64,000 bases of DNA from contig CAWENX010000006.1 in the NCBI GenBank assembly GCA_963810555.1, forward strand, positions 496,001-560,000. Direction: 5' to 3'. Numbering within the stretch: the first letter of the stretch is position 1; each line of letters opens with the position of its first letter. Source of the stretch: G963677325 sp963810555. GTDB lineage: Bacteria; Bacteroidota; Bacteroidia; Bacteroidales; Prolixibacteraceae. The translations under genes and the position numbers were made by a program. Under the pieces are notes generated by a model. That model was not told the origin of the DNA. It did not search any database and was given only the letters and a program-made list of their open reading frames with translations. Below, in pieces: positions 1 to 7,874 of the stretch.

Positions 1-1
1 T

Positions 2-211
2 TCACGGACAATTGAAGAACTATTTCTCTCATTAAAAGACAGATACACCATAGTACTCGTCACCCATACATTGAGACAGGCCAAACGGATTGCCGATTAC
101 GTTGCATTTATCTATATGGGAAAGCTGATCGAATTCGGTACTGCCGAACAGGTATTTAATCATCCAAAGGAAAAACTGACAAAAGAATATATTGAAGGAG
201 GATTTAGTTAA
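2..211 (+). CDS. pstB: Phosphate ABC transporter ATPase PstB, C-terminal end (partial)
   Basis: The reading frame enters from the left edge and ends at TAA 211, giving the last 69 residues of an ABC ATPase. The H-loop region VTHTLRQAKRIAD is followed by a strand ending in YMGKLIEFG and by the C-terminal KEYIEGGFS. This tail is typical of PstB, the ATPase that powers phosphate import by PstSCAB, whose members usually end in a (T)xxYI.G.F motif. The Walker motifs lie outside the window. No phoU follows; the next gene is a response regulator after about 110 bases. Confidence 0.85.
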   Translation, partial: SRTIEELFLSLKDRYTIVLVTHTLRQAKRIADYVAFIYMGKLIEFGTAEQVFNHPKEKLTKEYIEGGFS

Positions 212-319
212 ATAAATAACAAAATCTTCTCCATAAATCATTTAATTTCATTAAAATTGGAATAATTTAGTAAACCGTCTGGAGTGATAATGAGTGTCAA
301 CTATAATGAAGTTAAATGA

Positions 320-991
320 TTGATTGTGCAAAGTGCCGATAAAATCAATGTAATTATTGCCGATTCCCAGTTCCTTATTGTCGAATCACTGAAATCAGTG
401 CTGAAATCGGGAAACCGGTTTTTGGTAAAAGCAATAGTTTCTTCCAAATCTGAATTGCTTAATGCGCTTAATGAATTTTCCGACGGTCTTTTGATCACTG
501 ACTTTAATTTAATCGATTACAATGGGACAGCAGAATTAATAGAAATCCAGCATAAACATCCCGGAATTTCCCTTTTAATCCTTACCAACTCTTTAACAAG
601 ATCTGAATTTAACACGCTTACTTCAAACGGATTTAAAGATATTATTTACAAAACTGCTGACAGAGATGAGATTCTTGCTGCAATTGATCTGACATTAAAA
701 GGGAAAAGATATTTTTCAGAAGAAATTCTTGAAATGCTGATAGCCCCGGCGAACAACAAACCGTCGGATATAAATCCTGTTCCTCTGACTGCCTCTGAAA
801 TGGAAATAGTTAAATTGATTGCAGGTGGATTAACCGCAAAAGAAATAGCCCTGAAAAGACATATCAGTTTTCATACGGTAAATACTCACCGGAAAAATAT
901 CTTCCGGAAACTTGGCGTTTCCAACACTTCCGAATTGATTATGGCAGCCATTAAAGCAGGTTGGATCGACAATATCGAATATTATATTTAA
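320..991 (+). CDS. NarL/LuxR-type response regulator
   Basis: A 223-residue protein. Residues 10-120 form a receiver domain with the phosphate-accepting aspartate in LLITDFNL (about residue 57) and the conserved lysine in IIYKTAD. A LuxR-type helix-turn-helix occupies about residues 155-215 (LTASEMEIVKLIAGGLTAKE, then HTVNTHRKNIFRKL). A stop codon lies directly upstream in frame (317-319), so translation must begin at TTG 320 or GTG 326; no ATG fits. It acts as a phosphorylation-dependent transcription factor. No histidine kinase is adjacent, so the input signal is unknown. Proximity to pstB does not by itself imply phosphate control. Confidence 0.85.
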   Translation: MIVQSADKINVIIADSQFLIVESLKSVLKSGNRFLVKAIVSSKSELLNALNEFSDGLLITDFNLIDYNGTAELIEIQHKHPGISLLILTNSLTRSEFNTLTSNGFKDIIYKTADRDEILAAIDLTLKGKRYFSEEILEMLIAPANNKPSDINPVPLTASEMEIVKLIAGGLTAKEIALKRHISFHTVNTHRKNIFRKLGVSNTSELIMAAIKAGWIDNIEYYI

Positions 992-1042
992 GTCTGCTGT
1001 CAGCATAGACATATTTTCCTCCCTTCAACTCTATACCTTCCT

Positions 1043-1107
1043 TATATCATCTTCATACCTTCTTCGATGTTTGTTCGATACTTATTCGATGTTTGTTCGA
1101 TAACTAG
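1043..1107. repeat. Short tandem array with 11-base period (array A)
   Basis: Within the 434-base gap between the regulator and cysK, units of 11 bases repeat: CGATGTTTGTT at 1065 and again at 1087, with CGATACTTATT between them and degenerate units (CATACCTTCTT at 1054) upstream. On the minus strand the units read AACAAACATCG, ending in AAGGAAGG. Similar 11-base arrays occur at 8941 and 43966. There are no spacers, so this is not a CRISPR. Confidence 0.6.
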
Positions 1108-1129
1108 TATTCAAAATGTATTAAAACTA

Positions 1130-1425
1130 CAAAAAAACTAACTTTACGAAGCGAAGATATTAAGGAGATAATAGCAGGATGTTATCTGCCAGATGGCGGA
1201 CTGGTGGAAGAGGGAACCTGGCTTTAAATAATTACAATGGAAATAACTTAATTTGAGTGTCGCCATGAAACGGATGGAATTGTAAACGATCAAAATCACC
1301 TCTTACTTTGTTATCAACCAAATATGTTCATACCTAATTTTAGGTATAATAATTACCTCATACAAGGTATTGTTTATCATTTAATTTTGTCAAATCTTTG
1401 AACTATAAATAAATACTGAAAAACT
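1130..1425. other. Unassigned intergenic sequence upstream of cysK
   Basis: This 296-base stretch has no convincing reading frame. Around 1160-1230 several short complementary words (GATAA with TTATC, GCCA with TGGC, CTGG with CCTGG) could fold into local hairpins. I could not match it to any riboswitch consensus I know. The last 100 bases before cysK are AT-rich and probably hold its promoter. Confidence 0.3.
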
Positions 1426-2364
1426 ATGACAAAAATTGCTAAAAATCTGACCGATTTAATTGGAAATACTCCATTGCTGGAACTTACCAATTTTAAAAGA
1501 AAACATAACCTCTCAGCCAAAATCATTGCAAAGCTGGAATACTATAATCCTCTTGGAAGCGTGAAGGACAGAATAGGTTATGCCATGATCAAAGATGCTG
1601 AAGAGAAGGGGAAAATCAATAAGGATACGGTAATTATTGAACCGACAAGCGGAAATACAGGTATTGCTCTGGCTTTTGTGGCTGCCGCCAAAGGTTACAG
1701 GTTAATATTGACCATGCCTGAAACATTTAGCGCAGAACGCCGCAATCTGTTAAAAGCCTTAGGGGCGGAACTTGTCCTGACTCCCGGAAGTGAAGGCATG
1801 AAAGGAGCTATAAAAAAATCAGAAGAACTGGCCGCTGAGATACCGAATTCATTCATTCCCCAACAGTTTAAAAATCCTGCCAATCCTGAAATTCACAGAA
1901 AAACAACCGCAGAAGAAATCTGGAATGATACCGGTGGAAATGTCGATATTTTTGTTGCAGGAATCGGAACAGGCGGAACAATTACCGGGGTAGGTGAAGT
2001 TCTGAAGCAAAGAAAACCAAACATTAAAGTTGTTGCAGTTGAACCAACTGATTCCCCTGTGCTTTCAGGCGGAAATCCGGGACCGCATAAAATTCAGGGC
2101 ATCGGAGCTGGTTTTATTCCTGATGTTCTGAATGTTAATATTATCGACGAAATCGTTACGGTTAAAAATGAAGAGGCTTTCGAAACCAGCCGTGACCTGG
2201 CAAAGACAGAAGGGCTTCTTGTCGGAATTTCTTCAGGTGCCGCAGCCTTTGCAGCTTTGCAGGTTGCAAAACGACCGGAAAATAAGGGGAAAAATATTGT
2301 GGTTATCCTTCCTGACACGGGCGAACGGTATTTATCAACCACACTTTACCAATTTAAAGAATAA
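1426..2364 (+). CDS. cysK: Cysteine synthase A (O-acetylserine sulfhydrylase)
   Basis: A 312-residue PLP enzyme of the expected length for CysK. It makes L-cysteine from O-acetylserine and sulfide in the cytoplasm. Visible motifs are the PLP lysine in NPLGSVKDRIG (about residue 46), the substrate loop PTSGNTGIALAF, the phosphate-binding glycine loop GIGTGGTITGVG, and a C-terminal GISSGAAAFAAL. It starts at an ATG following an AT-rich leader and stands alone. In a region rich in thiol-redox genes it would supply cysteine, but nothing in the sequence shows co-regulation. Confidence 0.95.
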   Translation: MTKIAKNLTDLIGNTPLLELTNFKRKHNLSAKIIAKLEYYNPLGSVKDRIGYAMIKDAEEKGKINKDTVIIEPTSGNTGIALAFVAAAKGYRLILTMPETFSAERRNLLKALGAELVLTPGSEGMKGAIKKSEELAAEIPNSFIPQQFKNPANPEIHRKTTAEEIWNDTGGNVDIFVAGIGTGGTITGVGEVLKQRKPNIKVVAVEPTDSPVLSGGNPGPHKIQGIGAGFIPDVLNVNIIDEIVTVKNEEAFETSRDLAKTEGLLVGISSGAAAFAALQVAKRPENKGKNIVVILPDTGERYLSTTLYQFKE

Positions 2365-2393
2365 ATGATTAATCTTTTGTTCGTTCATTCATT

Positions 2394-2411
2394 ATCCCGA
2401 AGTTTCGGGAT
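2394..2411. terminator. Hairpin downstream of cysK (candidate terminator)
   Basis: ATCCCGAA and TTCGGGAT form a perfect 8-base-pair stem around a two-base loop, 30 bases past the cysK stop. There is no strong T run after it, so termination is only probable. It lies between the convergent cysK and tcdA genes. Confidence 0.45.
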
Positions 2412-2568
2412 TCACCGTTCTTAAAATACCGGCTTTCTCCCCTTCGTTTGTAACAAAGGGGTAATGGTCATAAGTTTTTAACTTAATTTTTTAATTCTTA
2501 AAGGGAATTTTTCTAAAGGCAATTTCTTTTTCAAAGAGATTGATGATTAAAAATCTTAATTAAAAAAT

Positions 2569-3366
2569 TCAGGCTTTGCTATAAATGGATTGAATAACAA
2601 GTCCTGCAAGAGTAAATCCATAGATGGCCGTAATATGTGCAACTGTACCATTAATCACAGCTTTTTTAGTACTCCAGTCATGGTTTTCTGAATCATCATC
2701 TTCAGAATTCTTATAGAGGTTATTTATGGAATCGGCCTCAACCTTCGGATTAATTAAGTCCTTATTTTCAAGCCTTTCCTCACTGTAAACACACAGAAAT
2801 TCTTTTGCCGGGAGTTCTCCCCTGCGGATATATTTCCTGATTTTTGCTGCAAAAGGACAACCTTTGACCTGCCAGAATTCACTGACCTTGATTTGAGTGG
2901 GATCCAAACGAAGCGAGGCCCCCATCGAAGAGAAAAATGCAGCGCTTGTTTGTGTTGCATTCCTGATCAGGAGTACTTTATTGCTTAAACTGTCAATGGC
3001 GTCGATGATGAAATTATAACTCCCAAGATTGAACTCATCTTTGTTTTTATGGCTATAAATCTTTTGAATGGCTTCTATTTCCGCGGATGGATTGATCTCC
3101 AGCAGCCTTTTTTTCAATACTTCCGTTTTTACCTGTCCGATGGTTTGAGTCGTGGCCTGTAATTGCCTGTTCAGGTTGGAGACCACAATCCTGTCCGAAT
3201 CCACGATAGTAAGTTTCCTGATACCGCTTCTTATCAGGCTTTCGGCACACCAGCTCCCGACTCCCCCTAATCCGAAGATAATCACCTTCTTTTCGGCCAT
3301 CTTCTCCATAATCTCACTCCCAAGCAATAATTCGGTGCGCTGGAATATCTCCTTTTCAATCTTCAT
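2569..3366 (-). CDS. tcdA: tRNA threonylcarbamoyladenosine dehydratase TcdA (E1-like)
   Basis: A ThiF/MoeB-fold ATP-dependent enzyme of 265 residues. The family cyclises the t6A37 modification of ANN-decoding tRNAs to ct6A. The nucleotide-binding loop GLGGVGSW lies at about residues 32-39, followed by VDSDRIVVSNLNRQ, which is diagnostic of E1-like adenylating enzymes, and by DAIDSLSNK. The FLCVYSEE stretch matches the TcdA subgroup better than MoeB or ThiF, and no sulfur-carrier protein gene is near. I chose ATG at 3366 (MKIEKEIFQRTELLLG), the usual start of the family; an upstream TTG at 3390 would add eight residues. Confidence 0.87.
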   Translation of the reverse strand: MKIEKEIFQRTELLLGSEIMEKMAEKKVIIFGLGGVGSWCAESLIRSGIRKLTIVDSDRIVVSNLNRQLQATTQTIGQVKTEVLKKRLLEINPSAEIEAIQKIYSHKNKDEFNLGSYNFIIDAIDSLSNKVLLIRNATQTSAAFFSSMGASLRLDPTQIKVSEFWQVKGCPFAAKIRKYIRRGELPAKEFLCVYSEERLENKDLINPKVEADSINNLYKNSEDDDSENHDWSTKKAVINGTVAHITAIYGFTLAGLVIQSIYSKA

Positions 3367-3596
3367 CTCACTACATATCTTCTGAATCAACCTGTTGAAT
3401 TAAAGCGCGAAAATAATAAAAAGCAAGTGGAAATTTTAAATCAGCCATTTTTCCCTTAAGACTTTAAGAATCTTTTCTTCCAGATAAATTTTATTTAATC
3501 TAAATAATCAAATAACAAGGTAATACGTTCTCTTTCTTTGAATCGAACAACACTTTCGCATTTCCACTTGTTATATAGGGTTATAAGAAAAGTGTT

Positions 3597-4949
3597 ATGA
3601 ATAAAAGACTTTTGGCATTGCTTTTTTTTGGAGTTTTCATGGGGGCTATGGATTTGGCTATCCTCGGACCTGCCCTTCATTCAATCCAAAATACTTTTCA
3701 CGTCACACACCGGCAAATTATCTGGATCATTAATAGTTACGTTTTATTCAACTTAATAAGCACACCTTTGTTGTCTAAACTTTCCGATCTTCGCGGCAGA
3801 AGAATAATTTATATTTATTCAATCTTAATTTTTGCCATAGGATCATTGGTTGTAATTTTCTCTACGGGTTTCTACCTCGTTATTCTGGGACGTAGTATTC
3901 AGGGATTTGGATCAGGCGGATTATTCCCTGTTGCTTCATCCGTTATCGGAGATACATTTCCGAAAGATAAGCAGGGTTCTGCTCTCGGACTTTTAAGCGC
4001 TGTATACGGATTGGCTTTTCTTATCGGTCCTGTAATCGGTGGTCTTCTTTTGTTACTAAGCTGGCGCTGGGTTTTTGTTATAAATTTGCCTTTGGCTGTA
4101 GCTCTGATTATCGGATCACTAAAACTTTTACCATCAAAACATATTGAAAAAGAAAGTTCTTTCGACTGGGTTGGTACAATATTACTGGTTTCATGTCTTG
4201 CATTATTTGCCTTTTCTCTTAACCGTATAAACACAAAGGATTTTATTGCTTCATTGATTTCATTCAAGGTACTCCCTTTTCTTATGACCTCCTTTCTTAT
4301 ATTCCCTTTTTTTATTTACCATCAGAAAAAAGTCTCCAATCCGATTATCAATATCCAATTATTCCGGTCAAAACAGTTGGTTATTGTTTATCTTCTGGCT
4401 CTTGGAGCTGGTCTGGGAGAGGCGGGAATGATTTTTATCCCTGGTTTTGCAAAAGAAGCTTTCGGGTTAAGCAATTCAAATGCCAGCTTTTCTCTTGTTC
4501 CAATGCTTATAGCTTTACTGATAGGTGCTGTGATCGCCGGCCGTCTTATTGATATAATGGGGCCTAAATATATATTGTTGTTCGGAACAGTGATATTTAC
4601 AATAGGGTTACTGGGTCTCTGGAAGGCCTCAGGAAAACTGAATGGTTTTTATGTTTCAGAAGCAATTTTGGGATTAGGTTTTTCTTCAATAATAGGCGCT
4701 CCAATACGATATGTAGTCAATAGGGAAACTGTGGAGGGTAACAGGGCATCAGGTCAGGGAGTATTGACAATTTCAATGAGTGTGGGGCTGTTAATGAGTG
4801 CATCACTGATGGGAGCACTTATAGCAAGTCTGGGGGGCGGAACTTCCGGTTATAAAGGTGCCTATTTTTCATTAGCCCTTGTTTCAGCCTTAATGATTTT
4901 TGCCTCATTAGGTCTAAAAAGAAAAATTAAACGAGGTAAACCTTCTTAA
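3597..4949 (+). CDS. MFS drug/solute exporter, DHA2-like
   Basis: A 450-residue inner-membrane transporter of the major facilitator superfamily. Motif A is seen as LSDLRGRRI (about residues 62-70) and the antiporter motif C as GLAFLIGPVIGG (about residues 141-152), which marks drug:proton antiporters. The hydrophobic pattern suggests 12 to 14 membrane segments. A long loop near residues 185-200 separates the two halves. It stands as a single gene; no regulator is adjacent and the substrate cannot be told from sequence. Confidence 0.85.
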   Translation: MNKRLLALLFFGVFMGAMDLAILGPALHSIQNTFHVTHRQIIWIINSYVLFNLISTPLLSKLSDLRGRRIIYIYSILIFAIGSLVVIFSTGFYLVILGRSIQGFGSGGLFPVASSVIGDTFPKDKQGSALGLLSAVYGLAFLIGPVIGGLLLLLSWRWVFVINLPLAVALIIGSLKLLPSKHIEKESSFDWVGTILLVSCLALFAFSLNRINTKDFIASLISFKVLPFLMTSFLIFPFFIYHQKKVSNPIINIQLFRSKQLVIVYLLALGAGLGEAGMIFIPGFAKEAFGLSNSNASFSLVPMLIALLIGAVIAGRLIDIMGPKYILLFGTVIFTIGLLGLWKASGKLNGFYVSEAILGLGFSSIIGAPIRYVVNRETVEGNRASGQGVLTISMSVGLLMSASLMGALIASLGGGTSGYKGAYFSLALVSALMIFASLGLKRKIKRGKPS

Positions 4950-5125
4950 TCCCCATTCGTCACTTCTAAATTCCATCTTGTTCACCTTTCCACCTTATCA
5001 CTTTATTTCTTTACTCATTATCTGAGTTTTTACATTTAATTCTGAAAGCATGAACAAATTTTGCTTTTGTTCGTTTCATTATGTCGAAGCTTAATTTTAA
5101 CTAATATTTATGGGAGGTCAGCAAC

Positions 5126-5581
5126 ATGAAAATTAACCACAAAATTCAAACCCTGTTTGCAATAATTCTGACAGGTATCCTTGTATCATTCATGCAAGGA
5201 TGTAGTTCATCGTATTATGTTGTCCATCAATATAAGCCGGTAACTGTTAGCGATATAATACAAATGAGTAAAGACAAGGTTCCCCCGTCAACAATTATTC
5301 AGAAAATTAAAAAATCGCATACACTGTATAAACTTTCGGCAAGCCAATTAGCCGATTTAGAAAAACAGGGAGTTTCGCCGGAGGTAATTAATTACATGGA
5401 ACAAACACACCTTAACGCAGTACGTCATAACCAGCAACTTGAAGACTCGTATTATTGGTGGCCGGGATGGGATGGTTATTATTATGGCGGTCCGGCATTT
5501 GGATGGCCTGATGATTATTGGGACTGGAACTGGGGTGGTGACTTCGATTCTGGAGACGAAGGGGATTTTGAAAATCATTGA
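5126..5581 (+). CDS. Small lipoprotein with W/Y/G/D-rich tail
   Basis: A 151-residue protein preceded by a clear GGGAGG ribosome site. Residues 1-26 are a lipoprotein signal ending in SFMQGC. The middle (about residues 40-92) carries a helical segment (VSDIIQMSKDKVPPSTIIQK, then SASQLADLEKQGVSPEVINY) that reads like two tandem helix pairs. The last 45 residues are extremely rich in Trp, Tyr, Gly and Asp (YYWWPGWDGYYYGG). Similar lipoproteins are common in Bacteroidota envelopes. The function is unknown; the tail could be a surface-exposed low-complexity segment. Confidence 0.75.
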   Translation: MKINHKIQTLFAIILTGILVSFMQGCSSSYYVVHQYKPVTVSDIIQMSKDKVPPSTIIQKIKKSHTLYKLSASQLADLEKQGVSPEVINYMEQTHLNAVRHNQQLEDSYYWWPGWDGYYYGGPAFGWPDDYWDWNWGGDFDSGDEGDFENH

Positions 5582-5685
5582 GGAGGCAGGTTCTGATATT
5601 AAATTTCTATGGTGAATTCTTAATTCATTTAATTCATTATCGTAATAATCGATGGGGTAAATAATGGTCATTTTTTTGACCATTA

Positions 5686-5722
5686 TTTGTTTATATCAAA
5701 ATATGTCGTATGTTTGCGACAT
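5686..5722 (+). promoter_or_regulatory. Promoter and ArsR operator of the arsR-arsC-hgcAB-acr3 operon
   Basis: A Bacteroidota-type promoter is visible: -33 TTTG at 5686-5689, a 19-base spacer, and -7 TATGTTTG at 5709-5716 (consensus TAnnTTTG). The -7 box forms the centre of a perfect inverted repeat, ATGTCG (5703-5708) and CGACAT (5717-5722). A dimeric ArsR bound here would block RNA polymerase. It lies 14 bases upstream of the arsR start codon. That the first ArsR binds it is inference from position and symmetry. Confidence 0.75.
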
Positions 5723-5735
5723 TAGAAATAGCGTT

Positions 5736-6068
5736 ATGAACAAATCTGAAAAATTTGATGAATCCTTACAGGAGTTGGCACGCTTTGCCAAAGTGATCTC
5801 ACATCCTGCCCGTCTGGCAATCCTTGAATTTCTTGCTGAATCAGAAACCTGTATGTCAGGCGATGTATCCGATTACCTGCCTCTCGGCCGCACAACAGTA
5901 TCTCAACATTTGAAAGAATTAAGAGAAATCGGTCTGATTCAGGGAGATATCGATGGCCTGAAAATAAATTACTGCCTGCGTGCGGATAAAATTAACAGCT
6001 TCCTCGACCTTTTCGATGCTTTCTTCGATAAGGTCGGAAATGCCAAAACATTCTGTAAAATAAAATAA
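5736..6068 (+). CDS. arsR: ArsR/SmtB-family repressor (first copy)
   Basis: A 110-residue winged-helix repressor. The DNA-recognition region is GRTTVSQHLKELREIGLIQG (residues 51-70). Cysteines at 39, 80 and 107 could form an As(III) or other thiophilic-metal site; the first sits in ESETCMSG at the position of metal ligands in many ArsR proteins. An upstream ATG at 5664 would place promoter and operator inside the gene, so I take ATG 5736. It heads the operon with arsC, hgcA, hgcB and acr3 and probably represses it until metalloid, or possibly mercury, is bound. The second ArsR at 9527 shares the same Cys-39/Cys-80 layout. Confidence 0.9.
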   Translation: MNKSEKFDESLQELARFAKVISHPARLAILEFLAESETCMSGDVSDYLPLGRTTVSQHLKELREIGLIQGDIDGLKINYCLRADKINSFLDLFDAFFDKVGNAKTFCKIK

Positions 6069-6074
6069 TTCGTC

Positions 6075-6092
6075 TCCCGATAGCTATCGGGA
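6075..6092. repeat. Perfect 18-base palindrome between arsR and arsC
   Basis: TCCCGATAGCTATCGGGA is fully self-complementary. It lies 7 bases after the arsR stop and 18 bases before the arsC start. It could fold in the mRNA as a tight hairpin that lowers read-through or stabilises transcript ends. The related core CCCGA...TCGGG also occurs at 2396, so it may be a dispersed short palindrome. Confidence 0.6.
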
Positions 6093-6109
6093 TCGTGTAA
6101 TTCGTAAAA

Positions 6110-6542
6110 ATGAAAATACTGATTTTATGTACAGGTAACAGTTGCCGAAGTCAGATGGCCCATGGCTTCCTGCAGTCTTTCGATAAAAATCTGGTTGTTC
6201 GTTCGGCCGGGACAGCGGCAACAGGAAAAGTCAATGAAACAGCCATCGACAGTTATGAAAGAAGCGGGTATTGATATCAGCAGCCATATATCCGTTAAAA
6301 TAGATAAATATCTTGCCGAGGATTGGGATTATGTGATAACTGTCTGTAATGAAGCCAATGAAGTTTGCCCTTATTTTCCCGGTAAGGTAATACACCGTCT
6401 GCATATGGGATTTGAAGATCCATCAAAGGTTAATGGAACCAATGATTATATCCTGAGTGAGTTTCGAAGAGTCCGGGATGAAATTAAAGAAGCTTTTTAT
6501 AAATTATATCAATCCGAAATACAAGCCGGAAATGGGAATTAA
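6110..6542 (+). CDS. arsC: Arsenate reductase ArsC, thioredoxin-coupled type (frameshifted here)
   Basis: Low-molecular-weight phosphatase fold reductase converting As(V) to As(III). The first part contains the catalytic P-loop C7-TGNSC-R13 (CX5R). Near 6250-6260 the frame must shift by +1 to reach VMKEAGIDISSH and the redox cysteines in VITVCNEANEVCPYFPG, the pattern of the thioredoxin-linked (Bacillus-type) family. One extra base near ACAGTTATG explains the break, so the gene is probably intact in the organism. It overlaps hgcA by 11 bases, which suggests translational coupling. Confidence 0.85.
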
Positions 6543-7557
6543 TTTTGACATTCAGACACTTAAACCAGTTATATACAATATCCCGGAAGCCCGCTCAAAC
6601 CTTACCCGGTCAGATTATTGGGGCGCTGTAAAAGTCAGATGGGGAATAGGACGGAATAATTACAGGGTTGCTCCCGGTCTTTATAAAGTAGGCAAACCTG
6701 ATAATCAGGCAGATGTATTTGTTTCTGCCAATTACAAATTGTCATTTGATACACTCAGGAAAAACCTTGATTCGCTTAATGCCTGGATATTGGTTCTCGA
6801 TACAAAAGGAATCAACGTCTGGTGTGCTGCTGGGAAAGGAACCTTCGGCACCGAGAATCTGGTCCGAGGCATTAAAAATTCTTCTCTTGACACTATAGTT
6901 AAACACCGAAGGATAATTGTTCCTCAATTAGGTGCCGTGGGTGTTGCAGCTCATACAGTGAGAGAATTTACGGGCTTCCGCGTTATATATGGTCCTGTGT
7001 GCGCCAAAGATATAAAAGCCTTTATTGAGAACGGTTTTAAGGCTGATGCAAAAATGAGAAAGGTAACTTTTCCCTTTTTCGACAGGGCAAAACTGATTCC
7101 TGTTGATATGATGCAGGGGAAATACAGGCTTTTAATTGCCGCATTTACCCTGTTCTTTCTTTCAGGTCTCGACCAAAGGGGATTTCTTTTCAACAAAATG
7201 ATAGCTACGGGTCTTTATCCTTTAACCAACATATTTTCAGCTTATTTAGCCGGGATAGTTGTAGCTCCTTTATTGCTTCCTGTTATTCCGTTCAGGGCTT
7301 TTGCGCTGAAAGGAGCCTTCTGGGGCATCGTCTCAACAATGGTAATAAGCTATTTTATCAAAGCTCCCTTAATTGAATCCTTTGCTCTCGGATTGATTAA
7401 TGTTGCCGTTGCTTCATTTATGACAATGAATTTTACCGGTTCTTCAACCTATACATCTCTTTCAGGGGTAAAAAAGGAAATGAAATGGGCTGTCCCTTTG
7501 CAGATAGCTTTTGTCTCGACAGGTCTTATTCTGTTTATTATTTCCAAATTGATCTGA
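6532..7557 (+). CDS. hgcA: Mercury methyltransferase corrinoid protein HgcA
   Basis: A 341-residue protein from ATG 6532; an upstream ATG at 6457 would lie inside arsC. The N-terminal half (about 1-170) is a corrinoid-binding domain with the HgcA signature INVWCAAGKG at residues 94-103. Cys98 matches the cysteine that, in characterised HgcA, is the lower ligand to cobalt. The conserved stretches TLRKNLDSLNAWILVLDTKG, HRRIIVPQLGAVGVAAH and TGFRVIYGP surround it. Residues 199-341 contain about five membrane helices, as in HgcA and unlike the soluble corrinoid protein of the acetyl-CoA pathway. HgcA transfers a methyl group to Hg(II). It is followed by hgcB after one base. Confidence 0.95.
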   Translation: MGINFDIQTLKPVIYNIPEARSNLTRSDYWGAVKVRWGIGRNNYRVAPGLYKVGKPDNQADVFVSANYKLSFDTLRKNLDSLNAWILVLDTKGINVWCAAGKGTFGTENLVRGIKNSSLDTIVKHRRIIVPQLGAVGVAAHTVREFTGFRVIYGPVCAKDIKAFIENGFKADAKMRKVTFPFFDRAKLIPVDMMQGKYRLLIAAFTLFFLSGLDQRGFLFNKMIATGLYPLTNIFSAYLAGIVVAPLLLPVIPFRAFALKGAFWGIVSTMVISYFIKAPLIESFALGLINVAVASFMTMNFTGSSTYTSLSGVKKEMKWAVPLQIAFVSTGLILFIISKLI

Positions 7558-7558
7558 C

Positions 7559-7861
7559 ATGAAGAATATGCAATATTTAAGAAATACGGTTACTCTAAGC
7601 CTCGATACAAATCTCTGCAACGGTTGCGGAATGTGTGCCATAGTCTGTCCTCATGCAGTCTTTGAAATCATAAAAGGCAAAGCCGGCATAACAGATATAA
7701 ACGACTGTATGGAGTGCGGGGCCTGTGCCCGGAACTGCAAAGTTGGGGCAATAACTGTCAATTCAGGTGTTGGCTGTGCTGCCGGAATTATAAGAGGTAT
7801 TCTTACCAATTCCGAACCCACCTGCGACTGCTCCAAAGAAAAAGTGGTGAAATGTTGTTAA
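7559..7861 (+). CDS. hgcB: HgcB, 2[4Fe-4S] ferredoxin partner of HgcA
   Basis: A 100-residue ferredoxin with two CX2CX2CX3C clusters, C20-C23-C26-C30 and C50-C53-C56-C60. The second reads CMECGAC, the HgcB signature. Cys73 and a C-terminal vicinal pair C99-C100 are present. An internal cysteine and terminal cysteine pair at equivalent places are known to be needed for methylation in characterised HgcB, and are thought to shuttle Hg(II) to HgcA. HgcB reduces the HgcA corrinoid so it can be remethylated. It begins one base after hgcA, and acr3 follows after 13 bases, so all belong to one transcript. Confidence 0.95.
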   Translation: MKNMQYLRNTVTLSLDTNLCNGCGMCAIVCPHAVFEIIKGKAGITDINDCMECGACARNCKVGAITVNSGVGCAAGIIRGILTNSEPTCDCSKEKVVKCC

Positions 7862-7874
7862 TTTTCAAATTAAT

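Noticed and set aside
1043..1107. Possible CRISPR array
   Set aside because: Units are only 11 bases and directly adjacent without spacers, and there are no cas genes. It is a tandem array.
1130..1425. Cobalamin, SAM or T-box leader upstream of cysK
   Set aside because: None of the conserved core words of those elements that I know could be found.
6457..6531. Earlier start for hgcA giving 25 more residues
   Set aside because: These bases encode the end of ArsC in another frame, and known HgcA proteins begin near the residues that follow ATG 6532.
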